A stretch of 64,000 nucleotides of DNA, taken from Punctularia strigosozonata HHB-11173 SS5. Its lineage: Eukaryota > Basidiomycota > Agaricomycetes > Corticiales > Punctulariaceae. This document shows positions 41,788 to 54,787 of this stretch, piece by piece. A model generated the notes under the pieces. The model had not been told where the DNA came from. It was given only the letters and a program-made list of their open reading frames with translations, and did no database searches. Every line of letters begins with the position of its first letter. Within the stretch, counting starts at the first letter, position 1. Position numbers and translations under genes: made by a program. The stretch lies in contig NW_006767439.1 of the NCBI RefSeq assembly GCF_000264995.1, forward strand, positions 475,179 through 539,178, given 5' to 3'.

Positions 41788-42303
41788 GTAGTCAAAAGGG
41801 ATGGTGTACTCGTGTTTTCTCGTAGATGTTCTTGGTATTCAAGTTTTATCTGCTTCGTGTTACTGCTTCATGGCCTCCATTCAGACATGAGACCCAATGA
41901 GGTTTAGCTTATTTCGTGACGTCTGGAGTGTGTGATCCGAAAGTTTCGAAGGCATGAGGTCCCAAAGCTTGCGCCACCACAGACATGACGTTCTCATATT
42001 AATAATATCGAGCCTTCTTCATCGAGTCCTGCAGTTCCAGGGATTTGATGCACTCCGCTAGCGCCGTTGGTTTGCGCATTTCCTCTACGGTTGGGTAGTC
42101 ATTTCCCGGGATATAGCCGCCTCGTGTTTTGAACTGCCTGACCAGTGCCCCCTAAGCTTCACGAGTTTCTGCTTTGCTTTCCCCCCTCTCCACGTCTCCG
42201 CATCCAAATAACTGGGCTGGGGAACTGAAACCACTGTCCCCGACGTTCTGTTGAATAAGGAGCAAGGACTAGCTTGAAAGAAGAGCTGTGGGCATCTCCC
42301 GCG
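41788..42303. other. Intergenic
   Basis: 3' flank of the CHCHD gene and upstream region of the SYG1-like gene. No coding signal. Confidence 0.4.
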
Positions 42304-45300
42304 ATGAAGTTTGCAAGGTATGTGATGCGAATGGTTGTCCGGCACGGCCATACTCGTGGTACTGACTGTGTACCATATAACTCAGATATCTGGAAGAAAC
42401 ACAGACGCCTGAATGGAAGAAAGCGTATATGTGTGTATCCTTCATTGCCCGTCATCGTGGCGCTGGCTGCATCTGCTCATACTCACTCCTCCAGCGACTA
42501 CCGCGGTCTCAAGAAACGCATCACTGCTATTCGTCGTGAACAAGAAGGATCTGAAGGCCAAGGTAGCTCTGGAGAAGACCCATTGCTGTCTCACAACCCC
42601 TCTCGAGCTCCAAGCCCATCAACAAGACGCACATCTACCTCGGATCGTCCACGGCCGTCCTTGGGCTCACAAGCAACCAGTGACCTCGCCGGGCCTTCCA
42701 AGTCCAACCTTAGACGCAGTCGTAGCTTCAGCTCCGACGAAGAGGAAAACAGACAGCCTTCTGGAGAGTTCAAAGCTTCAGGTTCAGTTTTGTCCGTCGA
42801 CGATGATGATGAACGAGCGACCGCAGGTCCTGACGCCTCTACCTCCCTCCGCTCCCCACCAATCGACCGCGTTGTCGAAACAGACACGGCTGGGGATGGC
42901 GGGCCGTACGCGCCAAACACGCAGGGCATGCCCATACTTGCGGAGATAGCGACCGGCCATCAATCACAAGCCGTGGATCCTCAGGCTGGTGCATATGCAA
43001 ACGAGGATGTAAGCGCCCCGCGCCAGAGTGTTGAGAGCCTCGCGTCCCGCCTCCGAAGGTCGTTGACTTCGCCTGTGCTTGTCTCTTCCCCCTCCGATCT
43101 TCCGTCTGCTCCACTCGGTGATAGATCTCGGCAGCGAGGTCGTAGTGGGACTCTAATGAGCATTGCTCAGAGTTTCGCGGGTCTGCGTCAGCGACATCAT
43201 ACCAGCGCCATCAGCCCCTCGACCACCTCTAAAGCAGGTACGTGGTAGCATGGGTGGATGCACGATGGAGTCGAGGTGGATTTTGACTTGCCATATAGGT
43301 GACAATCCTCCGCAGCCTGGAACACTGGCTCGCCACGGTTCATGGTTCTCCTCGCGGACTGGTCACAGGGGTCATACATTTCAAATGCGCGATAATCGTG
43401 AGCATTATTGACTTCCTTTCATGAGGGCTATCGTCGCCCTGACTCTCCTGATCATGTCAGCCCCCATGATCACACTTAACGACATACTATCGAAGCTCAC
43501 TCCGACGCAGAAGAAGTTTTTCGAGAAACTGGATGCGGAACTGAACAAAGTTGAGAGGTAAGCAGCCGATGCTCATTCTGAGGTTATCTGATATGCCCAT
43601 GCCGTACAAGCTTCTATTTGGATCGCGAGAAGGAGTACATGGGCCGAAGCACTATGTTGAAGGAACAGCTGCAAGAGTTGAAGGACCATCGGCGACTCTT
43701 CTATGTAGGCATCCATTGACCGTTCTTGTGGGTCACATTTGATGCTTTCACAGGAAGCACATCCTATCGATAACCGTCCATGGACCGAACGGCTTGTACC
43801 ATTAGTCTCCGTCGCGTCGCGGGTCAAATCAGCGCCGGCCGCAACCGGACGAAGCCTACGTGATTCAGCCGGGCGGGCTGTGCGGGCTCGTAAGGCGCGC
43901 ATGAAAGCCAAGAGACCGAGTTCCAGCTCCGAAGGGAGCCCAGCAAGTCCCCCGGAGCTTACCGATGGAGATCGCGCTGAGGAGCAAGAGGGCGACGGAA
44001 CCGGATCACAGTCGACCAGCCGGCTAGGCGATACCCTCAAGACCACAGTGCAAGACATCGCAGATGTCAAAGCGTCATTCAAGAGGCATTCAGCTCTGAG
44101 CAAGAAGCCCAAGTATGATCCTGATTACTACAAGGAAGCCCAGAAGAAGTTAAAAAAAGCTGTACTTGAGCACTACCGGTAAGTCCTCTCTTCAGCTCTC
44201 GTTAATGCATATGACTCACAGTGCATGTGATACAGTGCACTTGAGATGTTGAACGACTACCGGGTAAGCTCCTAGATATATTTATTAGATGGATATATGC
44301 TAATTACATTATACAGATCCTCAATCTCACCGGATTCCGGAAGGCGTTAAAGAAATTCGAGAAAGTATCCCGAATACGAGCACAAGATGTGTATCTAAAG
44401 GAGAAGGTGAGGCGCTAGTTCACTACTTCGCTGCTCAGCTCTGAAACAGCAAGTGTGTAGGTAGACCCCAGCGCTTTTGCCTCTGGAGATGCGATCACTG
44501 CCATGATGAAGGAGATGGAGGATCTTTTCGCAGCTCGCTTCGGTGCGTATGGTATTCAGCCTGCCGTCACATGATACTGAATATCATATTACCTTTCGTA
44601 GCTCGCGGCGACAAGAAGAAAGCAATGAATAGGCTTCGTGGCGCCGGCTGGAGAACAAACAAGACTCACCACTTCAGCACTTGGCGTTCCGGATTCATGC
44701 TCGGGTTGGCAGTTCACGCACTTGTATCTGGGATATACCAAAGTAAGACTGCTCATCACGTCGCTGGCTGGCATAATCCGATGTATTTGTGCATCAGGCT
44801 ATCAGTCGGATACCCGGGCCGCTATACCCGCGTGGCCAGCCCTTCTGTACACCTATGGAACGCTTCTGCTGCCTACTGTCTTCGTCTGCATGGTGGCGCT
44901 TAATGTTGCAGCATGGGCAAACTCGAGAATCAACTACGTTTTCATCTTCGGTAATCCTGTATTCCCATTCCTCCTCCTAACGACATGGACTAATGTGTCT
45001 TTCAGAGCTGGACGTTCGCACAAAGATGGATCATCGCGAGGTCTTCGAGGTACAATATCTATCAGTTGTCCGTCATGGTTGATCGCTGACGGCAGGTCAG
45101 CTGCCTTGTTTTTTCCTTGCCACTCTATGTTACGCATTCTGGCTCTCATTCGCTAGGATTGGCGAGCATACTGTGAACCCCACCACTTGGCCCGCGCTTT
45201 GGCTCCTTCTCGTCGCGGTCTTGACATTCAACCCTTTACCACTCTTCGGCAGAAGTGCTCGTTGGTGGTTCCTCAGAATCATGGGCCACCTCTTAGCTCC

Positions 45301-46582
45301 CGGGACAAAGAGAGTCGAGGTATGTAACGAAATCGAAGCACAGGGATAATGCTTACTGAAAACGGCTAGTTCTCTGATTTCTGGATGGGGTAAGTGCTCG
45401 TATGATGACATTTTCTTCGCTATGGATTACTGATTCGATCACAGTGACCAGTTTTGCAGTCTGTCCTTTAGCTTGGCCAATCTATATTTCATCGGCTGTT
45501 GGTATCATCGCGGATGGGGCCCAGAATGGAGAACTTGTATGGCGTACAAAACGACTGCATCTTGGGTTGTCCCAATGATGTTAGCATCGCTTCCTCTTCT
45601 GTCACGTCTGATACAGAGTATCAAACGATGGGTCGACTCTCGGCTCTTAACCCATCTTATCAACGTGCGTCTCTCGCCTTTCTTAGACTTACTTCCTATT
45701 GACACCATACTTGCAGGCAGGCAAGTATGGTGCCGGTATAGTCGCATTTGGATGCTACTACAATTGGAGGCACCACGGTAGGTTGATATCCCTGGCCGTT
45801 GCGCGAAGCGCTAATGGTCCGATCATCAGGGACCGTGCACGATGGAAGTTTTGGGGTATATATATCATTCATGACAGTCAACGCTCTTTACGCTGGTTCA
45901 TGGGTGAGCAAAGAACTTGATTCATGACACCTTGTCTTGACCATGGGTTCAGGATCTCTTGATGGATTGGTCATTGTTACGACCTCATACACGGTATCGC
46001 TTCCTGAGGCCCGAGCTATTGTGGCCCCATCGGATACCGGTTTGTAGAGTTCGTTGTCCTAAAAGTACAGATGCTGATCAGTCATTACCAGTTTTATTAC
46101 CTTGCTATAGTAAGAGAATCGCAGCGAATGTTGTACAACTGCTGATTGCTTCCAGGTTACCAATATTCTAGGTCGGTTTATATGGTAGGTGGCTCATCCA
46201 AGACCACGACCGCACATGGGCTCTGACATGATGCCATCTCCCTAGGCTTTTCTACCTCTCGTCCGACGGCCCGAACTTCATGCTGCGGACCTTCATTGCG
46301 GCAATCGTGGAGATTTTCCGTCGATGGCAATGGAACTTCTGTATGCTTGAAGGCCCTCCCGTCTAGCCACAACTAACACTGTCATCACCAGATCGGCTGG
46401 AGAACGAACACCTTGGCAACATGGATCAATATCGAGTCACTAGAGAAGTTCCGCTGCCGTACCGCATCGAAGACATGGGTCACGAATCAGATGGAGACGA
46501 GGATGACGAAAAGACGCGCAGGATGTGGCGGAGGCGCTCACGGTCGATGAACCGTTCTGCTGTCGTCAACGACGAGGCGTGA
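42304..46582 (+). CDS. SYG1: SYG1/XPR1-type phosphate transporter (SPX and EXS domains)
   Basis: Multi-exon membrane protein of the XPR1 family, whose members export phosphate and sense inositol pyrophosphates through SPX. The start at 42304 reads MKFARYLEETQTPEWKKAY, then YRGLKKRITAIRREQEGSEG, the first SPX helices. A roughly 250-residue Ser/Arg/Asp-rich insert follows. The SPX remainder is at 43.5-44.6 kb (ELNKVERFYLDREKEYMGRS-like; KKLKKAVLEHYRALEMLNDY). Transmembrane segments of the EXS domain run over 44.7-46.4 kb (LLPTVFVCMVALNVAAWANS, WPALWLLLVAVLTFNPLPLF, FSDFWMGDQFCSLSFSLANL). The tail is acidic/basic (DGDEDDEKTRRMWRRRSRSM) with TGA at 46580-46582. It converges on VPS16. Confidence 0.88.
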
Positions 46583-46943
46583 TGCAGACGTTGATCATGG
46601 CCTCTTCCTTTTATGCATATCCTAGCTCCTCTCGATCTCTCACTCACTAAACCCGCCCTTCTCGCTCGCTGAACATGGGCGATTCGCGCCAGTTTAACGT
46701 TATGTGGCCTCTGCTTTGACTTCTCTGATTCTCTTGTTTTCCTGCTGTGCAGGGATGTCTGTACCATCCAGCCATGGTGGTGCCTCGGAACTACCATATC
46801 ATAGTAGACTATACCTAGTATCATATTATACCATAACACTTTCCCATGCTATTCATTGTGATCCTGTGCGGCACATATATCCGACAATCCAGGATCAAGG
46901 CGCCGAGGTAAGGAAACGAGCAATTCGGAAGTATAAAACAGGA
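46583..46943. other. Convergent 3' flanks of SYG1-like and VPS16 genes
   Basis: About 360 bp between two stop codons on opposite strands; no gene. AT-rich on the right. Confidence 0.45.
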
Positions 46944-49900
46944 CTACTTCATGGAATTGGCGATCGCATCCAATTCTCGCGATATTACGGAGTTCGGAGC
47001 ACTCTTGCGCAGTTGTCTATGCACATGGACCGGCTGGTCAGAATATATGCACCAGATCGCGACGTCGAACAATACGCACTCCAGTTTCAGTTTATCATTG
47101 CGCTCCTTGCACTCCTTGCCAGCTGCACGCCAATCTCCGCATTCGATATATAAATCTACGCGTTTGTTGGATTCGCAACGCGCGACGTAAGTAGCTGCTT
47201 CCCTTGGGTGACCTTTCTCCAATAGATGCCGGACGAACGGTTCGTATCCGATAGGACTCCGCTTTGACTTGGCAAACGTCTCCAAACCATCCCAGTCGCT
47301 TAGGGCTGTCAACGCCTGCAGCTTGACATACCAGAATCTGTACATCCGTCATTGGCATACTGCACGGGCTGACCTGAGACAACGCTTACCGCTTGTCAGG
47401 CACCTTGAAGTCGGACTTGAGCTTGTCAGCTTTCTTCGGATAACCGTTGAGCAGGCATGCTCTGATGGTTTCGTTCACGCTCGTCCCGAACGCAGCAATT
47501 TTGCCATCGGACTCCTTCTCCAGTTGTTGCTGCGCAGCGAGCAAACGCACATTTTCATCCATCATCTGTGAACTGATGAATTCACACTCAGGGCACATGT
47601 TTGTAAGTGCACCGCACCTTCGCCTCAAAGGACCGATCCTTATCCTCCGAGAAGAATTTCTGGGCAGCTTTGATGCACGAGATCTTTGCAAATGGATCCT
47701 ATCGTCCTGATGTTTGTTATAGATTCTCAGCAGTGCATGCGCGGAAACTTACGGATACGGCAGCTGCCTCCTCAAGGGAGAGGACGGCACTCTCCACACG
47801 ACGATCATCGGAATAGTAGAAATCCCGCAACATCTCCCGATTCTGTTGGCGCGCGTAGACCTGCAACAATTTGTTGGCCGGTGCGAGTCGTTCTCCGCCA
47901 TCCTCGATTAGTCGGAAGAACGACCCGAGCGGCAATCGCTTGTGTAGATGCAGCAAGACATGATAAACTGGAGGTTAACAAAGCCCTTGAGCGAACCCAT
48001 GAGATCGATAATGAGCAGGTCATACCTAAGTCGGTGTCGCCACTGTCAACGGCTTTTGCCAGCGCGAGTCGATCTTCCTTCATGCTGAGCAGTAGCGGAA
48101 CTTGATCCGACGCTCTCGGTTCATAGTCAAGGAGCTACCCATGAGTTTGAATGTCGATAGTCTGAGTGGACAAACAATAGGGAATTACCTTCGTCGCAAG
48201 GCCAGCACGGCCTACCTCCCAAGCTCGTTTGGCGATTTCGGCGTAGTTCGCGGATCCACCACCAAGCTCACGGAATTTCTTGACGATCAACGCACAAACC
48301 TCATCATCGGTCGTTCCACCCTCAGTGTCTCCTGCTGAAGGTTTGGCACGGGCAATCTTAGCGCATGCCCAGTGACGCAAGACCGTGTCGGGCTTCAGTG
48401 AGAGGTAATTGGATATCCGCAACGCGAGAAGGTGAAGGTTGCGAGCCGTCAGGCGTGAAATCAAATGAGATGGAGAAGCAAGAGTATATCTGATGACCAT
48501 GAGCCATGAGGAATGCTTGTAGTTAGGATTAACGACCCACTCGGCGTAAGTGATAGGGATGCCGATTTCATGGAACCTGACGGCGTTTAGGACTTTCAGA
48601 GTCTGACCCATGTTCACGAAGTCGGTCGGATCATAGAGATCGAGGAAACCTCGCCCAAACTTGGCTGCCTGTCTATGTCAGTAAGGAAAAGTCGAGTCCT
48701 GATCATACTAACGGTATGACTTACACTCAACAGCTTCCGTTGCCATTGGGGCTCCCATTCGCGACCAGCGGCATCAATGCAATCATTAACGGCGGCGGCA
48801 AGCTCCGGTCTGATACTTCGGATGCTGTCGTCCGCTTTGGGTGACCGACGGGCGAAGCTCTCCCAAGCATCGTACAGTATGGCAGCAGGCGAGGTTGACC
48901 CAGGTCGGAAGATAGACAGGGTAGATGCTGGGGTTCAATGTCAGAGCGCAAAACGGCACGGTGAGATGTCCCTTACAAGGAACCTTCTCCACGAAGTCGC
49001 AGGAGTCAGGGCCTATGATGCGAACACCATCCGGTTCAGTAATGGCGAATGTTGGTCCAGAGTAGTAGTAACTGCCAAGTGAAGGTCAGATAGCTAGTCT
49101 CCAATGCCATGTCGTCGACACTGACCGTAGTGTGTCGCCAAACGGCCCCACAAGGACAGCCATGACATCCCACGTAACCAGTATCGCATCGTTACCACAC
49201 CATTCTACTTGTCTAACATCGTTCGCCGAGCTAACGGTGTTCACATCGAATTCTGCCAGATTACGTTGGAGGTCGCTGGAGACTACCCAAAGGGTGCCTG
49301 AGGATGTAAGGAGGGCAAGGGATTTCCCATTCGGCGATGGCGCGATATGCGAGAACGGACCGCGTCCAAGGCGCTGATCGGTGCTGGACAAAGTGTCTAC
49401 GGAGATGATGGTGGTGTCCACAGAGAGAAGAACTTCGGCATATCGAGATATGGCGAGGTCGGGAGGTATAACAGACCAGGTATGAGGCGGCTGAGAAAGA
49501 CCTGGGGGTGATGTGAGGTGTTGTTAGGAGCTAGGCCGTCGTTGTAGCTGACCTGGATTGGCGAGACTCAAAGGCTTTGCCCCTTCCCAGCCCTTGACCT
49601 CCATAAAGGTCAGTGACCCCGTCATAGCGACCATGCCACCTTCATATATCCGAGCGTCGACGATACCCGCGTCTGCAGCCTCTGATCCCAAGGAAAACTG
49701 AGTGAATGCGCCTTGAAGGTCGTATATCCGGTAAACTCCTTCGTCGTTGAGCACGACAAGTCTTTCATCCTGAGCCCACCCAAAGCGAACAATCTTGGCT
49801 TGATCCCACTGTTGGTATCGAGTCAGAAAGCCATTTATATCAAAGAGCAGGATATGATCCACACTGAAGATTGCCAGACCCTCTCCTGCCGGAGAATACA

Positions 49901-50178
49901 CTTGGATCTGTCCCCTGGCATAAATCGTGGCTGAGTTGCTCAACTGTATCACTTTCGATGTATCGCGTAGTAGTGCTGAACGTAATTTGTGTCATCTGAC
50001 TGATACACGCAAGAGAAGGCTCAAGGTATTCACCAAGAGGGCCGCCATACCGACAACCGGCCACAATATGATCGCTCAGGTTGGGCAGCTGTCTTGCGAT
50101 GGAGTAAACCTCCTGTCGCCTATAGAAGACTTTGCCATCCTGCATGGCCTCCCATGTTGTGGTTGGATGATCTGCCAT
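46944..50178 (-). CDS. VPS16: VPS16, core subunit of HOPS/CORVET tethering complexes
   Basis: Vacuolar protein sorting subunit that scaffolds class C Vps tethers at endosome and vacuole. The start at 50178 reads [20 protein letters not shown]. The N-terminal beta-propeller region follows ([60 protein letters not shown]). The C-terminal helical solenoid contains [60 protein letters not shown] and [20 protein letters not shown]. It ends with the typical [20 protein letters not shown] after a last intron that splits [11 protein letters not shown] from QLRKS. The stop TAG is at 46944-46946. Many small introns; no disabling change seen. Confidence 0.9.
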
Positions 50179-50866
50179 GATCCCAAGCAGTCACTAGTAA
50201 CGGCACGGCCAGGATCTGTGTTGCACCGCTCAAATTCGGACTGAGAGCGCGCGAGACTGGGAGCGGCGAACACGGCATTGATTCACGTGATCGCTCCGGG
50301 TGAACGGAGCGGTAGCCGTAGATGCCGCCTTCATCTGGGTAGGTAGGTAGGATCATCGGTGATCATGAAGGTGTGGCATCGCAGGTGGTTCTGACTCACC
50401 ACACGTTTTCACCTAGGTTCCCTCCTACCCATCGAATTCAAAAGTATGGTGCAGTGAGCAGCATGAACTCCAACAAACTGGATACGGTACGGTCTGAACG
50501 TGACACACGCGATGCGCACGACCACCTCGTCCGTCCACGCAACCAGCGCGGTGACCATCTATTCCAGCAGGTTGCCATATTGCAGCATGTGAGGAATGGA
50601 GGAACATGGCAGAGGCGGAGAGAGAAGCAACCCAGCGACCGAATTTGCTTTCACCAACTTACTCCGCCTTGTCTAGGGGCGCTTCGAGTAACGGAGCGAA
50701 TATCAACTATCTCCTGTAGTACAAATATGTGTGTAGCACAAGCGACGCTCATGCCTGACACACTACCATACAATGTGGAGGGCCGCATCTCGCTGTCAAA
50801 CCAACTGAACATGCCGCTGTCTGGGTGGGTTCCGACCAACATCAAGCACTTACAACCTTGTCCTCC
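50179..50866. other. Intergenic between VPS16 and P450
   Basis: VPS16 promoter and P450 3' flank. A plus-strand frame at 50373-50948 does not begin with ATG and overlaps the P450 end, so it is taken as chance. Confidence 0.4.
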
Positions 50867-52996
50867 TTACGCACTAGGCAACGAGCGGATCATAGATGCT
50901 ACCTGCGGTGAGCGCGGTTCAATCCTACATCCGAAAGGTTTGGGATAGCTATATGGTACACGTCCGAAATCAGTATCCCTATACATCGTCATTGGCAGAG
51001 AAAAGAATGCATACCTCAGGAAACCGGTTGTGTACTCGTCCGAGGGCTCATGATTATTTCCATCCTTGTCGACAGACTTCTCAATTTTAAAACAAGCCAA
51101 TGCAACTGCCATGAAAATGTAGAGCGAGTCTAAAGCGAAGAATCTTCCAGGACACATCCGTCTAAAACGCCTGATTAATACATCAAGACGCCCACACACA
51201 TGGTAGATCAGAGCACCTGCCCCAGCCGAATGCCGCATCAGGATCTGGGTTGGGAGATGGTCCCATGAAACGGTCTGGGTTGAATGAGAACGGGTCCGGA
51301 TATATCGTCTCGTCGTGCAATATAGCCCTGTCGATCCCTTAAATATCCGTAACACGGTTGATGTCCCGGAATCTCACCAGTTGTTCGCACTAACAATAGA
51401 CCCTTTGGGGATGCGATAACCGAAGGCAACGTCGTCCTCGACGACGCGATGAGGGACGCCTGTGAGGATGCGTCAAGACTTGATTCTGTACCTGGGTACG
51501 ACTACGTACCTAACGGGACAGCAGGGTTCCAACGCAAGCATTCTTTGACGATCGCACGCAGGTAGGGTATTTCATCGGAGAAGTCAGGAAGCCGATCCTC
51601 CTTCACTACGGCGCAAATATCCTCGTACGCCCTTTCTTGAATTGCGGGAAACAGCGTCATGGCAAGGTAGAATGAACACAGTGTTGACAAGCTCTGAATA
51701 TCGCAATGAGTACAATCTGTGACGAAGGATGCGTTCACCAGAAATCTTCACCGTGTCAGCCCCTGCCCCGTACAAGACAGCGGTGCTACATTTCAGCGTC
51801 ATTTCTGTCTCTTCTCGGTCCTGTCTCTCTTGCGCATCGTCCATATCTGAATATAACTGCTGTGTTATGCATTCGTCTGCAGTGCCCTGTTTCTCGGCAT
51901 CAAGCAAGTTCAATGGTCCACGTGTCACGATGCGCACTTGCATCTTCACATATTCAACCGGCTCGTGGAGTAGCCTCTGGCCATCCTCGTACCAATGATG
52001 CGCCTTACGCTTAAAACCTGCTCCGGGGAACCATGACGGAACAAAACGGACTAGTGGCAAGTAATTGGATGTCATCAGCAGAGATATTGTAACCAATGGG
52101 CAAACCTACGCAGGGGAAGCGCATCCACTAGATACTGGCCCGTATTGAGGGACTCGTTCGCATATCTATTGATCAGCTCCGCAAGTTCAATCCACCTGTC
52201 GCCCTTCGATTCTACACGAATGCTGTATGTCACATCGAGAATATTCGCTCCAATCGCGCTCGAAAGAGCATCATACAATGAGATGAATAGTGGCACAGAA
52301 AGACACAGGTCACGTACGTGCGGCTTCTGTCCCAGAAGTCACCCGGATCGTCGAGTAGTGACTGCACAAGGGCGTGGGAAGCTTGCTCCTGTTTTCGGCG
52401 CCATTGTTTGGTCTTCTCCGCGCCGAGAGTGTGGTGAATTTGGGCTCTGCACGCCTTCCATCGTGGATTGCAAGGCATCAATGCTACGTTCCAATTGGCC
52501 CAGCCTGCACTACACATCATGTGAATCAATGGTCTTCGACACCGCGTAGATATCAACATACAGCTCTCCGATCATCATCAACACCGGCCTACGGATTTAT
52601 GATTCATCACGAGCGCCGAATAAAATCCTGAGTACGAACCGGTCCGAGTAAATTGCAGACTTCTTCACGAACAACTCCGAAGCAGCGCGTGCAGTATTAA
52701 CTACAATGAAATTGGTGTTGAGTGCCCTCAAGTAGATGAGGTCGGAACCTAACGATTCGCAAATGATGAGCGAGTGAGTGACAAGCTGGGAAATCGAAAC
52801 AACCGTATTCTTGACCCCATTCGCGGTATTTGACCCAAGGGAGCTCTTTGGGGACATCAAAGAGATTGTTGACAAGAGGTAGACCTGTCGGCCCCGGTGG
52901 TAGAGGAAGCGAATGTTTTCTGACGAGACGGAAGAGCAGCGCGGAAAAAATTAAGAGCACGGAAGCTGTAGCGATTGCCTTCACGCCGTTTTCCAT
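50867..52996 (-). CDS. Microsomal cytochrome P450 monooxygenase
   Basis: Haem-thiolate oxygenase working with CPR at the ER. It starts at 52996 with an N-terminal anchor (AIATASVLLIFSALLFRLV), then the proline hinge LPLPPGPTGLPLVNN. Landmarks in order are SDRFVLRILF, WRRKQEQASHALVQSLLDDP, LVRFVPSWFPGAGFKRKAHH, the I-helix with AGADT, AIQERAYEDICAVVKEDRLP, ExxR in IVKECLRWNP, VPHRVVEDDV-like, PDPFSFNPDRFMGP, and the haem-ligand loop FGWGRRMCPGRFFALDS. The loop is restored by an intron ending GCGTTTTAG. It ends PQVASMIRSLPSA at 50867. About ten or more introns. The layout resembles expanded basidiomycete P450 families (CYP5144-like), but I cannot assign the family. No cluster partners are adjacent. 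Confidence 0.87.
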
Positions 52997-53417
52997 TGTC
53001 AACGATCCAAGACCAGAACAGGTTATCGGTACAGCTCCGTACGATCCACATCTATCGAGGTCACTATATAGCTCGGAGATAAGTAGATTTCCGCCCACGA
53101 ATATGGAGCTGATGAGCACGTTACATGGGAGCAACATCGATTCCTATTATCAAATTGGCTGACGTCCGTCCAATGAACCTATGTAAAGGCGGGGCGCGGG
53201 TAAAGGTTTGTCGTAAATAACTCGAGCTTGGGCCCATGGCATGTCTCGCCGCTGCTTCCCTGCCTCTTTTAGGACAGAAAGGTACACAAGGAAGAGCACC
53301 TGTGCATCCAGAAGGTACCTAATCAGTTGGCCTCCGCATTCACGGTTTCTTGTTTGATGGGCGAGGGAACCAGAAACACGCCAAACCCCAGTTGACGCAC
53401 TGCAATGGACGGACTAG
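52997..53417. other. P450 upstream region
   Basis: Promoter side of the P450. The truncated family copy to the right ends in this area; no other coding signal. Confidence 0.35.
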
Positions 53418-54395
53418 AACAGTACTCTTCACAGGCGTTTCGTAATTGGCTGGCTCACACATCATCTCCTGCATCGATCCATGCACCTGCGCCTATGTGT
53501 CTTGCATCGATGGAACAGGCCTCCACGATACGCACGCACGGAGGGGTGAGAGGGCTGCGGCAGGATCTGATGCGTCAAGGAAATAGCGAAACTGAAGTCG
53601 GTCACTCGTTTGGCTTCTTTGTATTTGCGCTTGAATTTTCTCTCCTTGGAGTCCGCATCCCGTTTCGGGTCCCTACGCCGACCTCGTTCGAACCTGATGC
53701 CCCGCTCTTTGTCGCAGCAATGCCGATGACCGCCACGTCCGTCGAAGTGGATGTGGACATGGGCATCGTATTCCATACCATACCATACCTCACGGTCAGA
53801 ACGTTTGGCTTTCTGTTCGCGACGTGACCGCCGGTCACGTTTTTCGAGGTGCGTGCCAGTGCATTGTATGGACGATTGTCGGGGGTGTAGTGGCATGCTC
53901 GATCGTCAACCGGTACACATCAGGAAAAACCGGATTTGCTAAAAGCCTCCTAAAAGGTACTAAAACGTGCTTATTTAGTAGCTTTAGAGGGTTTCGGTAC
54001 CCAATAAGCGACTCTTTCGATAGTCCGATTTTTCCTGATGCAAGGCCTCGGCTGCAGGATCACAACAGTTAGTTCAGACGTCATTACCAAAGGAACAAAT
54101 CTTGCGGAAACTCACCAGCTTCGTTTAGGTGCTGGTCCCTTGAAACAACTCTTCCGTCTCTGCCGACGATGCACTCTACGTGGTAGGGAGTGAATGGAGG
54201 AGACACATTGGCGGTGGCGGCGGTGGCGGCGTCGGCGAAGATGTCAACTGGTGTGCGGATGCTTTCCTCGAAAGAAGGAGGAGGGCCGTAATCGCCGGAT
54301 TCGGAGGCATGATTCAAGTTCGACTCGCAGGATGAGCCAACCCGCGAGCTCGAGGATGTCTTGGATACCTCGGAGACTTCGTCCAAGCGGATCAT
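53418..54395 (-). pseudogene. Truncated copy of the neighbouring unnamed family gene
   Basis: It matches the gene at 54788-56335 in order: MIRLDEVSEVSKTSSSS (against MILLDEDSKTPSSSS), DYGPPPSFEESIRTP, PYHVECIVGRDGRVVSRDQH with LNEAGE, then VTDFSFAISLTHQILPQPSH and AYRGGLF, and RNACEEYC in another frame. The part after EEYC, which forms the last 150 residues of the full gene, is absent: the sequence to the left runs into the P450 upstream region. The middle (FRCKGTHTET in the full copy) is not recognisable, and the region between YRGGL and RNACEEYC is short and out of frame. I read this as a decayed tandem duplicate rather than a short functional gene. Confidence 0.6.
53822..53840. repeat. Perfect 9 bp inverted repeat, 1-base centre
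   Basis: ACGTGACCG, C, CGGTCACGT. It lies inside the truncated family copy. It may be chance or a symmetric protein-binding site. Confidence 0.5.
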
Positions 54396-54787
54396 CTCGG
54401 AAACAAGCTGAAGAGCGCGACTATCCATAACGATATCTATGTGCTGCGCGATCATATGCTGCGAGGCCGAAGTGGTTCGTCAGCTCCCGGCAAGGTTCGT
54501 GGACTGTATCCTTCCCAGCGTCATGTTGGTCAAGCATGTCGGAAAAAGCTGGACTACGAGCGAGAGCTGCGCCGAAGTCATATTGGGTATGTTGAAGTAG
54601 AAAGATCGCAGCCAGAGAGAAGGCGAAGCCGACGCAGCATCGTGGTACTACTTTACATACCATGTAGAGTACAACAGTACAAACACTTCATGTCAGTTAC
54701 ATCAGACACGCAACGAAAGCTAGCACTAGTGAAGGCAAACAATTGGGACTCATGTAATCCTGATAGTTCATTGGTCGTCTCCATGTC

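Noticed and set aside
50373-50948. 191-codon plus-strand frame
   Set aside because: No ATG start, overlaps the P450 C-terminal exon, no known domain.
51140-51260. P450 haem loop seemed to carry three extra residues
   Set aside because: Using the acceptor GCGTTTTAG, nine bases downstream of the first AG, gives the normal FGWGRRMCPG spacing.
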